From assembly GCF_900604315.1 (NCBI RefSeq), contig NZ_LR026978.1, positions 310,001 to 374,000 on the forward strand: a DNA stretch of 64,000 nt. The letters are read 5' to 3'. A program made the position numbers and the translations under genes. Shown piece by piece: positions 1 to 8,118 of the stretch. The notes beneath the pieces are model-generated. The model had not been told where the DNA came from, ran no database searches, and was given only the letters and a program-made list of their open reading frames with translations. This stretch comes from [Erwinia] mediterraneensis (GTDB lineage: Bacteria; Pseudomonadota; Gammaproteobacteria; Enterobacterales; Enterobacteriaceae). How positions within the stretch are numbered: the stretch's first letter is position 1; every line of letters starts with the position of its first letter.

Positions 1-750
1 TTCATCCAGCACCCCTTTGCCCATCAGCAGGCTGGCGCAGGGAATGGCGCGCCGCTGGCGCAGCCTGTTCAGCAACGGCTGCAGACGCCAGCGATCGGCC
101 AGAAAATCAGCCAGCAGCGACACGCGGCGGGCGTCGCTTAACAGACGTTCGGCTGCCTGACGGAAGGCTGAGCGCGCTGTGGCGGAAGAGGTCTGTTCCA
201 GTACCAGCGGCCGCGTGGGGGGCGCAACCTTTGCCTGCGCGACGTCGGTCGCCAGCAGCAGATAGCCCGGTCGGTGCTGCTGCATCGCCTGTTCCAGCAC
301 CTCATCAATCGCCTGCGTGCTGTTCTCCGTGCTCAATATCGCATGAGCCGCGCTCACCTCCCCGGCGATGCGCAGAAAGTGGCGAAAGTCGCCATCCCCC
401 AGCGAATGATGGACGCAATCACCCTGCTGCTGCGCCTGGCTGACGGGCGCGCCAACAATGTGGAGCACCGGCACATATTCGGCATAGCTGCCAGCGATGC
501 CGTTTAATGCGCTGAGTTCGCCGACGCCAAAGGTGGTCAGCAGTGCGGCGGCACCGTTACAGCGCCCGTAACCATCGGCAGCATAGGCGGCGTTCAACTC
601 GTTGGTACAACCAACCCAGCGAATCGTCGGATGCGCGATTACGCTGTCGAGAAATTGCAGGTTGTAATCACCGGGAACGCCAAACAGATGGCGCACGCCG
701 ATCTCTTCCAGCCGCGCAAGCAGATAGTCAGTTACCGTGAGGGTTTTCAT
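1..750 (-). CDS. ipdC: indole-3-pyruvate decarboxylase, 5' part (cut by left edge)
   Basis: Thiamine-diphosphate enzyme that decarboxylates indole-3-pyruvate to indole-3-acetaldehyde, the key step of the IPyA route to auxin in plant-associated enterobacteria. The first 250 codons are present and the frame runs off the window start. The protein opens MKTLTVTDYLLARLEEIG and shows the N-terminal PYR domain, with the FGVPGDYNL motif and the ThDP-activating Glu in the GCTNELNAAYAADGY segment. The central domain begins near residue 190. The ATG at 750 has a good Shine-Dalgarno (GGAGTGGCTG). It is divergent from the aldo-keto reductase gene, with about 200 bp between. The close alternative is a phenylpyruvate or pyruvate decarboxylase of the same family; the IpdC call fits the opening sequence and an Erwiniaceae chromosome. 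Confidence 0.88.
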   Translation of the reverse strand, partial: MKTLTVTDYLLARLEEIGVRHLFGVPGDYNLQFLDSVIAHPTIRWVGCTNELNAAYAADGYGRCNGAAALLTTFGVGELSALNGIAGSYAEYVPVLHIVGAPVSQAQQQGDCVHHSLGDGDFRHFLRIAGEVSAAHAILSTENSTQAIDEVLEQAMQQHRPGYLLLATDVAQAKVAPPTRPLVLEQTSSATARSAFRQAAERLLSDARRVSLLADFLADRWRLQPLLNRLRQRRAIPCASLLMGKGVLDE

Positions 751-902
751 CAGCCACTCCTTTTTCCGGGTATGATTGCAGTATTAAAGATCCCGGCGCA
801 CCGTCGACCTTACTGCCCTCCGTTTCCCGGTCGCTACTGGCAAGCTATCGTTACGTTGTTGATGAAATAGTGAAGTTGCGATCCCCCGCCCGTTGCCGCA
901 TC

Positions 903-918
903 GTGTAAACGTATACAC
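903..918. promoter_or_regulatory. LacI-family-like operator between ipdC and the aldo-keto reductase gene
   Basis: GTGTAAACGTATACAC is a 16-bp near-perfect inverted repeat (7 of 8 base pairs) with a central CG, the layout typical of LacI/GalR-family operators. It lies 40 bp before the + strand start and about 150 bp upstream of ipdC, so it could serve either gene. The regulator is unknown and no regulator gene is next to it. Confidence 0.3.
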
Positions 919-957
919 TGCTGACCTTTTGGCATTTTCTCTTTTACAGAAGGCATT

Positions 958-1947
958 ATGACCTTTGTTCCGCACCCTGAACGCTATCAGCAAATGGAGT
1001 ATCGCCGCAGTGGTCGCAGCGGCCTGAAACTGCCTGCCGTCTCCCTCGGCCTGTGGCATAACTTTGGCGATACTTCCCGGCTGGATAACAGTCGGGCGCT
1101 GCTGCGCCATGCTTTTGACCGGGGCATTAACCATTTTGATCTGGCGAATAATTACGGTCCGCCGCCCGGCGCTGCGGAAGAGAATTTTGGCCGCATTCTG
1201 CGTGAAGATTTTCGCGCGTATCGCGATGAGCTGATTATCTCGACCAAAGCGGGCTATACCATGTGGCCCGGCCCTTACGGCGACTGGGGATCGCGCAAGT
1301 ATCTGATCGCCAGCCTGGACCAGAGCCTGCGCCGTATGGGACTGGCGTATGTGGATATTTTCTATCACCATCGCCCCGATCCCGAAACGCCGCTGGAAGA
1401 GACCATGCAGGCGCTGGATCAGGTGGTGCGCCAGGGCAAAGCGCTGTATGTCGCGCTCTCTAACTATCCGGCACCGCGCGCTGCAGAGGCGATTGCGATA
1501 CTGCGCGATCTCGGCACGCCTTGCCTGATCCACCAGCCGCGCTATTCCCTGTTTGAACGCGGTCCGGAAGAGAGGCTGTTGCAGACGCTGGATGAACAGG
1601 GCGTGGGCTGCATCGCCTTTTCCCCGCTGGCGGGCGGTATCCTGACCGACCGTTATCTGCAGGGTGTGCCGGACGACTCGCGTGCTGCCAGCGGCAGCAA
1701 ATTTTTACGCCCGGAGCAGCTGACCGAAGAGAAGATGAGTAAAGTGCATCAGTTGCACGCCATTGCCCGGCAGCGCGGTCAGAAGCTGGCGCAGATGGCG
1801 CTTGCCTGGGTATTGCGTGATGAGCGCGTCACTTCGGTCCTGATTGGTGCCAGTAAAGTGGCGCAGATTGATGACGCCGTGGAGATGCTGGCCCGGCGTC
1901 AGTTTACGCCGGATGAGCTGGCAGCCATCGAGGCTGCGCTGGTCTGA
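958..1947 (+). CDS. gpr: aldo/keto reductase, L-glyceraldehyde-3-phosphate reductase type (Gpr/YghZ)
   Basis: NADPH-dependent cytosolic aldo-keto reductase of the AKR14 type. E. coli Gpr (YghZ) reduces L-glyceraldehyde 3-phosphate and methylglyoxal. It has 329 residues against 346 in E. coli, the difference lying mainly at the C-terminus. Signature blocks are the same: SLGLWHNFG near 29-37, HFDLANNYGPPPG at 59-71, and IISTKAGY at 93-100. The catalytic tetrad reads D61, Y66, K97 and H138. The NADP-binding LIGASK block lies near the C-terminus. The ATG at 958 follows an AGAAGG box. It is monocistronic, ending in a GC-rich hairpin. It may be a paralogue rather than the orthologue of yghZ, so the physiological substrate is uncertain. 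Confidence 0.85.
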   Translation: MTFVPHPERYQQMEYRRSGRSGLKLPAVSLGLWHNFGDTSRLDNSRALLRHAFDRGINHFDLANNYGPPPGAAEENFGRILREDFRAYRDELIISTKAGYTMWPGPYGDWGSRKYLIASLDQSLRRMGLAYVDIFYHHRPDPETPLEETMQALDQVVRQGKALYVALSNYPAPRAAEAIAILRDLGTPCLIHQPRYSLFERGPEERLLQTLDEQGVGCIAFSPLAGGILTDRYLQGVPDDSRAASGSKFLRPEQLTEEKMSKVHQLHAIARQRGQKLAQMALAWVLRDERVTSVLIGASKVAQIDDAVEMLARRQFTPDELAAIEAALV

Positions 1948-1953
1948 CCCTGC

Positions 1954-1980
1954 CCCGCCCGCTAACGGGCGGGCCGTGTT
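1954..1980 (+). terminator. rho-independent-like terminator after the aldo-keto reductase gene
   Basis: CCCGCCCG-CTAA-CGGGCGGG forms an 8-bp GC stem at 1954-1973, starting 6 nt after the stop codon. The following tract is only moderately T-rich. Confidence 0.6.
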
Positions 1981-2015
1981 GTGCACAACATGCTCCTTAA
2001 TTTCTCCTTAATTTT

Positions 2016-2031
2016 TTCAGAGGCCTCTGAA
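2016..2031. promoter_or_regulatory. perfect 16-bp palindrome upstream of ypeC
   Basis: TTCAGAGGCCTCTGAA is an exact 16-bp palindrome 70 bp before the ypeC start. A second shorter one, CTGGTACCAG, follows at 2036-2045. Placement just upstream of a single-gene promoter suggests a dimeric repressor or response-regulator site. The protein that binds is unknown. Confidence 0.35.
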
Positions 2032-2101
2032 GTTGCTGGTACCAGGCTATGGCAGAATAACGCTACGGTAGCAGGCAAAAGGTTACCGATAAGGAGAAAA
2101 G

Positions 2102-2464
2102 ATGAAACGTGCAATTCTGTTTGCCGCCTTGCTGGCAACCCTGACGCCTTTGACTATCAACACAGCACAAGCCACAAGCGCAACCATCGACCTGGCCCCC
2201 GGCATCCGGCTGCAGCTGGGTGAGCGCGATCAGCGCGGTTACTACTGGGACGGTGGTCACTGGCGTGAACCATACTGGTGGCATAACCATTACCGCTACA
2301 ATAATCATCGCTGGTGGCGACATGAAGAGTGGCGCCGTCATCAGGCCTGGGAACGTGAACGTCGCTGGCACGAAAAGCGGCGTCATCAGGCCTGGAAACA
2401 TGAACATCGTCGCGATCATCATGATCATCCCGGTCGCGGCCATCACGGCCACGATCGCCACTGA
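2102..2464 (+). CDS. ypeC: YpeC, DUF2502 exported protein
   Basis: Small secreted or periplasmic protein of unknown function, 120 residues. It has a clear signal peptide (MKRAILFAALLATL..., cleaved after about residue 24). Next comes a conserved block resembling E. coli YpeC (DLAPGIRLQLGERDQRGYYWDGGHW), then a strongly basic tail rich in His, Arg and Trp. The His-rich end could bind metal ions; that is inference, as is any link to the manganese transporter next door. The ypeC-mntH order is the same as in E. coli. The start has a strong AAGGAG box. A palindromic site lies upstream. Confidence 0.88.
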   Translation: MKRAILFAALLATLTPLTINTAQATSATIDLAPGIRLQLGERDQRGYYWDGGHWREPYWWHNHYRYNNHRWWRHEEWRRHQAWERERRWHEKRRHQAWKHEHRRDHHDHPGRGHHGHDRH

Positions 2465-2465
2465 C

Positions 2466-2495
2466 AAAAAACCCGGCAGTCGCCGGGTTTTTTCT
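2466..2495. terminator. bidirectional terminator between ypeC and mntH
   Basis: CCCGGC-AGTC-GCCGGG is flanked by an A run on the left and TTTTTT on the right, so it can end both ypeC (+) and the convergent mntH (-). Confidence 0.88.
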
Positions 2496-2510
2496 GTGCT
2501 GTGTGGCGCG

Positions 2511-3752
2511 CTAAAGGCCCAGCGCTTCGCCCACCAGCAGGTAGAGATTCAACGCCAGCACTAACACCACAATCAGCCGCCCGGCGTTTTGCATCAGGCG
2601 TGAGTTCACCATTTCCTCGCCCATCAACTTCACATTGCCGGTAAAGGCCAGCAGCGGAATGAGCGCGAGGGCGATACCGAAACTCAGCAATACCTGGCTG
2701 AACACCAGAATACGGGTCGGATCCCAGCCCGCCCAGATAACGATAAACGACGGCAGCATCGTCACGCTACGGCGTACCCAGAGCGGAATATGGAAGCGAA
2801 TAAAGCCCTGCATCACTACCTGACCCGCCAGGGTGCCGACCACGGTGGAGGAGAGACCTGCCGCCACCAGGCTCAGACCAAACACCATTGCCGCCGCATG
2901 ACCAAGCAGGGGCTCCAGCGTCAGATAAGCCTGATCGAGCTCCGCCACGCCAGAATGACCACTGAAGTGAAAAGCGGCCGCCGCTGTGGCCATCATCGCC
3001 AGGTTCACAAAGCCCGCAATGGTCATGGCGATCGCCACATCCAGCTTGGTTGAAGAGTAACGTTCTGCCCGGGTACCACCTTTAGTCCCCTGGGTGAGCG
3101 CTGAGTGCAGATAAATCACGTGCGGCATAATAGTGGCACCGAGCACACCTGCAGCCAGAAACACTGCGTCAGCCGTAGGCAACGAGGGCAGCGCCATTCC
3201 TTTGACCAGTCCGCTGATGTTCGGCTGCGAAAAGAAAAGCTCAACGATATAGGCAGCGGCGACGAACAGCAGCAGGCCGCCAATCACCATTTCCAGCGGT
3301 TTCTGTCCGCGGTTCTGTAGCATCAGAATCAGAAATGTGGCGACGCCCGTGAGTACCGCGCCCTGAAACAGTGAGATGCCCAGCAGCAGCTTAAAGCCCA
3401 GCGCCGCGCCGATAAACTCCGCAAGATCGGTGGCCATGGCGATAATTTCCGCCTGTACCCAGTAGAACCAGACCGCAGGACGCGGAAAACGGTCGCGGAT
3501 ATGCTCCGCCAGATTTTTACCGGTTGCGATACCAAGCTTGGCGGACATCAGCTGGATCACCATCGCCATCACGTTGGCCCAGACCACTACCCACAGCAAT
3601 TTATAGCCGTACGCCGCCCCCGCCTGAATGTTAGTGGCGAAATTACCCGGGTCGATATAGCCAATAGCTGCGACAAAGGCCGGGCCCAGTAACGCAAGCT
3701 TGATTTTTCTGGCTCCGCGCGCGGCTCGCTCTGCGGTGCGACTTTCCAGCAT
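2511..3752 (-). CDS. mntH: NRAMP-family proton-dependent divalent metal transporter MntH
   Basis: Inner-membrane H+-coupled importer of Mn2+ (also Fe2+), 413 residues, about 11 transmembrane segments, the normal length (E. coli 412). The metal-binding DPGN motif of TM1 is at residues 34-37 and the Met-Pro-His motif of TM6 is present ([12 protein letters not shown]). The ATG at 3752 lies in a gene divergent from nupC. A MntR-type operator about 107 bp upstream suggests manganese repression. In related bacteria MntR, Fur and OxyR control this gene; only the MntR-like box is visible here. Confidence 0.96.
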   Translation of the reverse strand: MLESRTAERAARGARKIKLALLGPAFVAAIGYIDPGNFATNIQAGAAYGYKLLWVVVWANVMAMVIQLMSAKLGIATGKNLAEHIRDRFPRPAVWFYWVQAEIIAMATDLAEFIGAALGFKLLLGISLFQGAVLTGVATFLILMLQNRGQKPLEMVIGGLLLFVAAAYIVELFFSQPNISGLVKGMALPSLPTADAVFLAAGVLGATIMPHVIYLHSALTQGTKGGTRAERYSSTKLDVAIAMTIAGFVNLAMMATAAAAFHFSGHSGVAELDQAYLTLEPLLGHAAAMVFGLSLVAAGLSSTVVGTLAGQVVMQGFIRFHIPLWVRRSVTMLPSFIVIWAGWDPTRILVFSQVLLSFGIALALIPLLAFTGNVKLMGEEMVNSRLMQNAGRLIVVLVLALNLYLLVGEALGL

Positions 3753-3858
3753 AGTTCCTTACCCTGTCTGAACGCTTGTTCACCCGTACAGAGTATGGGG
3801 ATACAGACGCAAGTGAAATTGGGTTGTTGTTATCACTGTGATAGATAAAGCTATAAAG

Positions 3859-3874
3859 TATAGCCAGTGCTATA
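3859..3874. promoter_or_regulatory. MntR box in the mntH promoter region
   Basis: TATAGC-CAGT-GCTATA is an inverted repeat with a 4-nt centre. It has the same half-sites and spacing as the E. coli MntR operator (ATAGC-N4-GCTAT). It lies between divergent mntH and nupC, on the mntH side. Confidence 0.6.
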
Positions 3875-4032
3875 TAATACCGTACAGTAAACCATCACTA
3901 GCGCTTGAGCAATTCCTTTCCATCAGCTTACCGGGCAAGTATAGACAACGAGTTTGTGGGTATTCATTTTCTTTTTCCGGAAAGAGTTGTGATCGGTAAG
4001 AGTTTTCTGAGAAAAAGGTGATAATGAAAACT

Positions 4033-4072
4033 TATAATGTGCTTTAGATCTCGTTTTTAAGTAACGCGTTAC
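4033..4072 (+). promoter_or_regulatory. putative nupC promoter and palindromic site
   Basis: A consensus -10 (TATAAT, 4033-4038) has no good -35, as expected of an activator-dependent promoter. A TGTGA half-site lies upstream at 3988-3992. The exact 12-bp palindrome GTAACGCGTTAC (4061-4072) with a central CG falls just after the likely start. In E. coli, nupC is controlled by CRP and CytR; neither site matches consensus fully here. Confidence 0.4.
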
Positions 4073-4118
4073 ATAGAATACGCAGCAAAATATAACCCTC
4101 CTCAAATTTGGAGCATAC

Positions 4119-5306
4119 ATGTCCTCTATTTTGCACTTTCTTTTAGCACTGGTGGTGGTAGGCGTGCTGGCGTTACTGGTCAGTCACGATCGCAAAAGTA
4201 TTCGCATCCGTTTCATCATCCAGCTTCTGGTGATTGAAGTGCTGCTGGCATGGTTCTTCCTGAATTCCGAAGCGGGACTGGGCTTCGTCAAAGGTTTCGC
4301 AGGCGTCTTTGACCATCTGCTGAAGTATGCCGCAGAAGGCACCAACTTTGTCTTTGGCGGCATGAGCGACAAAGGCCTGGCATTCTTCTTCCTCAATGTG
4401 CTCTGCCCGATCGTGTTTATCTCCGCGCTGATCGGTATCCTGCAGCACTTCCGTATCCTGCCGTGGGTTATTCGCGGTATCGGTACTGTGTTATCAAAAA
4501 TTAACGGCATGGGCAAACTGGAGTCCTTTAATGCCGTCAGTTCGCTGATCCTGGGACAGTCAGAAAACTTTATCGCCTATAAAGATATTCTTGGCAAGAT
4601 GTCACAGCGTCGCATGTACACCATGGCGGCGACCGCGATGTCTACCGTTTCGATGTCGATCGTGGGCGCTTACATGACCATGCTGCAACCCAAATATGTG
4701 GTAGCTGCGCTGGTCCTCAATATGTTCAGCACCTTTATCGTGCTGTCGCTGGTGAACCCCTACCGTGTCGACAGTGAAGAAGATCTGCAGCTGCAGGATC
4801 TGCATAAAGGTCAGAGCTTCTTTGAGATGCTGGGCGAATATATCCTGGCAGGTTTCCGCGTGGCGATTATTGTCGCGGCGATGCTGATCGGCTTTATTGC
4901 CCTGATCTCCGGCATTAACGCCCTGTTCGATGCCATTTTTGGTATCACCTTCCAGGGCGTGCTGGGTTACGTCTTCTTCCCCTTTGCCTGGGTGATGGGC
5001 GTACCGGCGGGTGAAGCGTTACAGGTCGGCAGCATTATGGCGACCAAGCTGGTTTCCAACGAGTTCGTGGCGATGATGGATCTGCAGAAAATTGCCGGTC
5101 AGCTCACTCCGCGTGCAGAAGGTATCCTCTCCGTCTTCCTGGTCTCTTTTGCTAACTTCTCTTCCATCGGTATTGTGGCCGGTGCGATCAAAGGTCTGCA
5201 TGAAGAACAGGGCAACGTGGTCTCCCGCTTCGGCCTGAAACTGCTGTACGGTTCAACGCTGGTCAGCGTACTTTCCGCGTCTATTGCCGGACTGGTACTG
5301 GCCTGA
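4119..5306 (+). CDS. nupC: nucleoside:H+ symporter NupC
   Basis: Concentrative nucleoside transporter (CNT family) of the inner membrane, importing pyrimidine nucleosides and adenosine with protons. It has 395 residues (E. coli 400) and 8-10 hydrophobic segments. Diagnostic stretches are conserved: [16 protein letters not shown] near 147-162 and the [11 protein letters not shown] block near 308-318, which line the nucleoside site. The ATG at 4119 follows GGAG. It is monocistronic, with a strong hairpin after the stop. Confidence 0.95.
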   Translation: MSSILHFLLALVVVGVLALLVSHDRKSIRIRFIIQLLVIEVLLAWFFLNSEAGLGFVKGFAGVFDHLLKYAAEGTNFVFGGMSDKGLAFFFLNVLCPIVFISALIGILQHFRILPWVIRGIGTVLSKINGMGKLESFNAVSSLILGQSENFIAYKDILGKMSQRRMYTMAATAMSTVSMSIVGAYMTMLQPKYVVAALVLNMFSTFIVLSLVNPYRVDSEEDLQLQDLHKGQSFFEMLGEYILAGFRVAIIVAAMLIGFIALISGINALFDAIFGITFQGVLGYVFFPFAWVMGVPAGEALQVGSIMATKLVSNEFVAMMDLQKIAGQLTPRAEGILSVFLVSFANFSSIGIVAGAIKGLHEEQGNVVSRFGLKLLYGSTLVSVLSASIAGLVLA

Positions 5307-5311
5307 TCTCT

Positions 5312-5342
5312 CAGGGCGAGCCTGGCTCGCCCTGCGCTTTAC
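5312..5342 (+). terminator. terminator after nupC
   Basis: CAGGGCGAGC-CTG-GCTCGCCCTG, a perfect 10-bp stem followed by GCGCTTT. Confidence 0.75.
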
Positions 5343-5471
5343 CCTGCGCTGCCCCGCACGCTGTGCCGCCTTTAGTCCTCTGACGCAAATCCTCTGCACA
5401 ATATCGTATTTCCCTTCCCCTGCCGGATGACCGTAGTTTTATTTCCTGACTTCCCCCTTCAGGAGAAAATA

Positions 5472-6557
5472 ATGAGCATTCAGTTCCTCGGCATGATCGG
5501 CCATCGTCTGGCCTCGGAAATTATTCCCCCCAGCGGTCCGCTGTTTGATAAAGCGTATATCGCCCGCTTTGCGCGTGCCCATGAGCAGGCTGGCTTTGAT
5601 CGTATTCTGGTGGGTTACTGGTCCGATCAACCGGACGGTTTTCTGGTCACCGCACACGCCGCCGCGCATACCTCGACGCTGAAGTTTTTGCTGGCGCACC
5701 GTCCGGGTTTTGTTTCTCCTACGCTGGCCGCGCGTAAGTTCGCCTCTCTTGATCACCTGACCGATGGTCGCCTGGCGGTGCATATCATCAGCGGCGGCAG
5801 CGACAGCGAACAGCGGCGCGACGGTGACTATCTGAATAAAGCGCAACGCTATGCGCGTACCGATGAGTTTCTCACGGTACTGAAGCAGAGCCTGGCCTCA
5901 CCGCAGCCGTACGATCATGCGGGCCACTTTTATCAGGCAGAACAGGCCTTTTCCGCTATTAAGCCACGGCAGAAACAACTGCCGATCTATTTTGGCGGCT
6001 CTTCAGCGGAAGCCATTGATGTGGCGGCGCGCCATGCCGACGTCTTTGCCCTGTGGGGCGAGCCGCTGGCAGGCGCGGCGGAAACCGTACAGCGGGTGCG
6101 CGCCGCCGCCGCAACACAGGGGCGGGAGATTAAATTCAATATCTCTTTCCGGCCGATTCTCGGCAAAACGGAAAAAGAGGCCTGGGAGCGCGCTGAGCAT
6201 ATCCGGGAAGTAGCCAGCCAGCAGCTGTCGGAAACCGGCTATACCTTTGGCCTGCCCAAACCACAAAGCACCGGGGCACAGCGACTGCTGGCCGCCGCCA
6301 GCCAGGGCGACCGGCTGGATAAGTTACTGTGGACCGGCATCACGAAACTGGTACAGGGCGGCTATAACTCCACGGCGCTGGTGGGTACGCCGGAGCAGGT
6401 TTCTGATGCCCTGCTCGACTATTACCAGTTGGGCATCGACAGCGTGCTGATCCGCGGTTTTGATCCGCTGAACGATGCGCTGGAGTATGGAGAAGCTTTG
6501 ATCCCGCTGACGCGGGAAAAAGTCGCCGCGCTGAACCGCCGCAAAAGGAGTGCCTGA
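5472..6557 (+). CDS. LLM-class flavin-dependent monooxygenase, alkanesulfonate monooxygenase-like
   Basis: First gene of a four-gene organosulfur operon, 361 residues. It belongs to the bacterial luciferase-like (LLM) FMNH2-dependent family near SsuD, whose members split sulfonates to sulfite and an aldehyde. Visible family blocks are FLLAHRPGFVSPTLAARKFASLD, the HIISGGSDSEQRRDGD phosphate and FMN-binding segment, YFGGSSAEAI, and ADVFALWGEP. The start was set at the ATG at 5472, preceded by AGGAGAAAATA, rather than 15 codons upstream. The stop overlaps the next start (TGATG). No flavin reductase is adjacent, so reduced FMN must come from elsewhere. The substrate is not determined by the sequence; dimethyl sulfone- or methanesulfonate-type monooxygenases are alternatives. 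Confidence 0.8.
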   Translation: MSIQFLGMIGHRLASEIIPPSGPLFDKAYIARFARAHEQAGFDRILVGYWSDQPDGFLVTAHAAAHTSTLKFLLAHRPGFVSPTLAARKFASLDHLTDGRLAVHIISGGSDSEQRRDGDYLNKAQRYARTDEFLTVLKQSLASPQPYDHAGHFYQAEQAFSAIKPRQKQLPIYFGGSSAEAIDVAARHADVFALWGEPLAGAAETVQRVRAAAATQGREIKFNISFRPILGKTEKEAWERAEHIREVASQQLSETGYTFGLPKPQSTGAQRLLAAASQGDRLDKLLWTGITKLVQGGYNSTALVGTPEQVSDALLDYYQLGIDSVLIRGFDPLNDALEYGEALIPLTREKVAALNRRKRSA

Positions 6558-7531
6558 TGCGTCTGAGCTTGCTCTGTGCTGGCCTGGCGCTGGCGTTCAG
6601 CCTGCCGCTGCAGGCCGCTGATAAAGTGATTTTACGCCTCGGGGATGTAAAGGGTGACCGCTTTGCCGCGCTCAGAGCCTCCGGCGCGTTAAATAATCTG
6701 CCTTATGACCTCAGGCTGACCGCCTTCGATTCCGGCGCTCCGGTCCAGGAGGCGCTGAACGCCGGTGCGCTGGATGTGGGTCTCACCGGCGACCTGCCGT
6801 TCCTGTTTGTCTACGCCGCAGGCGCGCCGGTAAAAGCGGTGGGCGCGTGGCAGAACAATCCCGACAGCATCGCTCTGCTGACGCGCCCGGATGCGGGAGT
6901 ACATTCCCTGCAGGATCTGAAGGGCAAACAGATTGCGGTCAATCGCGGCGGCTGGGGGCACTATCTGATCCTCGGTCTGCTGGAGCGCGCCGGGTTAACT
7001 CCGCAGGATGTAACGCTGCGTTTTCTGGGCCCGGTAGATGGACGCGCAGCACTTACCTCGGGCGCGGTCGCCGCCTGGGCCCCCTGGGAGCCTTATATTG
7101 CCACCTCGACGCACATTGACGGCACGGTACGGGTGCCGGATGGTGGCGGCAAAGGCATAATGTCGGGTTACTCTTATGCGCTGGCGCGCAATGAGGCGTT
7201 AAAGGATCCCGCCAGACGTCAGGCCATCGCAGATCTGCTGACGCGTCTGGCACAAGCGCAGGTCTGGGCGCAACAGCATCCGCAGGAATTTGCCCGGGTG
7301 CTGAGCGAAACGCTGAACATGCCCACCACTATCACCCGCAGCTGGATTGAGGATGCGCGCATTCGTCCGCTGATCTTCAACGAGACGCTGATCCCGGCGC
7401 TGCAACGTTCCGCAGATTTTTTCCATCGCTACCAGGTATTGCCGAAACCGGTTGATGTCAGTGAGGCCTTTGACTTTAGTCTGGCCGCCGGGGCAAATCA
7501 GATTGCGCAGCAGCAGGAGACCACCCCATGA
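6557..7531 (+). CDS. SsuA/TauA-like sulfonate ABC transporter substrate-binding protein
   Basis: Periplasmic binding protein of 324 residues with a Sec signal peptide (cleavage after about residue 20, ...PLQA). Family features: an opening beta strand (VILRLGDVKGDR), the GALDVGLTGDLPFLF segment, LKGKQIAVNRGGWGHYL, and WAPWEPY, all typical of aliphatic sulfonate and taurine binders. The start codon overlaps the monooxygenase stop. Its own stop overlaps the dioxygenase start by 4 nt. No permease or ATPase gene is nearby, so it must use a transporter encoded elsewhere or act as a stand-alone binder. No lipobox is seen. Confidence 0.82.
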   Translation: MRLSLLCAGLALAFSLPLQAADKVILRLGDVKGDRFAALRASGALNNLPYDLRLTAFDSGAPVQEALNAGALDVGLTGDLPFLFVYAAGAPVKAVGAWQNNPDSIALLTRPDAGVHSLQDLKGKQIAVNRGGWGHYLILGLLERAGLTPQDVTLRFLGPVDGRAALTSGAVAAWAPWEPYIATSTHIDGTVRVPDGGGKGIMSGYSYALARNEALKDPARRQAIADLLTRLAQAQVWAQQHPQEFARVLSETLNMPTTITRSWIEDARIRPLIFNETLIPALQRSADFFHRYQVLPKPVDVSEAFDFSLAAGANQIAQQQETTP

Positions 7532-8118
7532 GCAGCATACAACCACAGCGCCTGCGCGATTTTGTCGCCAGGCTGGCTGGCCTGCTTGACAGCCAGCCAT
7601 CGGAAGCGCTGATTCTGCAACAGGGCAGCGCATGGCTGCGCGAATTAGTGCGCCACGATGACTGGCTGGACGACGCCTTCGCCCGTCCGGATGCGCAGCG
7701 CTATCAGCAATATCTGCTGTATGTCGATGCGCAGCAGCGCTTTTCCGTGGTGAGTTTTGTCTGGGGTCCCGGCCAGTCGACGCCGATTCATGACCATCGC
7801 GTCTGGGGGTTAATCGGGATGCTGCGCGGCACGGAAATTTCACAGCGCTGGCAGCGTAACGGCACAGAATTACAACCGGAAGGCGCGCCGGTCTGGCTGA
7901 AGCCTGGTAGCGTAGAAGCGGTCTCTCCCGCCATCGGCGATATCCATCATGTGAGTAACGCTTACGATGATCGCGTTTCGGTCAGTATCCATGTTTACGG
8001 GGCCAATATCGGCGCGGTGAAACGCGCGGTATACCGCGAAGACGGTACGGAAAAACTGTTTATCTCCGGCTACAACAACCGTTATCTACCAAACATCTGG
8101 GATCTTTCACATGGCTGA
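7528..8118 (+). CDS. cysteine dioxygenase-type cupin (thiol dioxygenase)
   Basis: Non-haem iron thiol dioxygenase of the cysteine/3-mercaptopropionate dioxygenase cupin family, 196 residues. These enzymes oxidise a free thiol to a sulfinate. Metal ligands are visible as H88 and H90 (TPIHDHRVWG) and H140 or H141 (GDIHHVSNA). The IHVYG strand completes the barrel. It lies between a sulfonate-binding protein and a multidomain rhodanese, overlapping both (4 and 8 nt). This implies co-translation and a shared role in breaking down a small organosulfur compound. The sequence does not settle whether cysteine, 3-mercaptopropionate or another thiol is used. Confidence 0.85.
   Translation: MSSIQPQRLRDFVARLAGLLDSQPSEALILQQGSAWLRELVRHDDWLDDAFARPDAQRYQQYLLYVDAQQRFSVVSFVWGPGQSTPIHDHRVWGLIGMLRGTEISQRWQRNGTELQPEGAPVWLKPGSVEAVSPAIGDIHHVSNAYDDRVSVSIHVYGANIGAVKRAVYREDGTEKLFISGYNNRYLPNIWDLSHG

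Noticed and set aside
784-1533. 249-codon minus-strand frame
   Set aside because: Lies opposite the aldo-keto reductase gene, which has full family motifs; no ribosome site or recognisable fold.
3923-4120. 65-codon minus-strand frame between mntH and nupC
   Set aside because: Overlaps the nupC promoter and the MntR region; no ribosome site.
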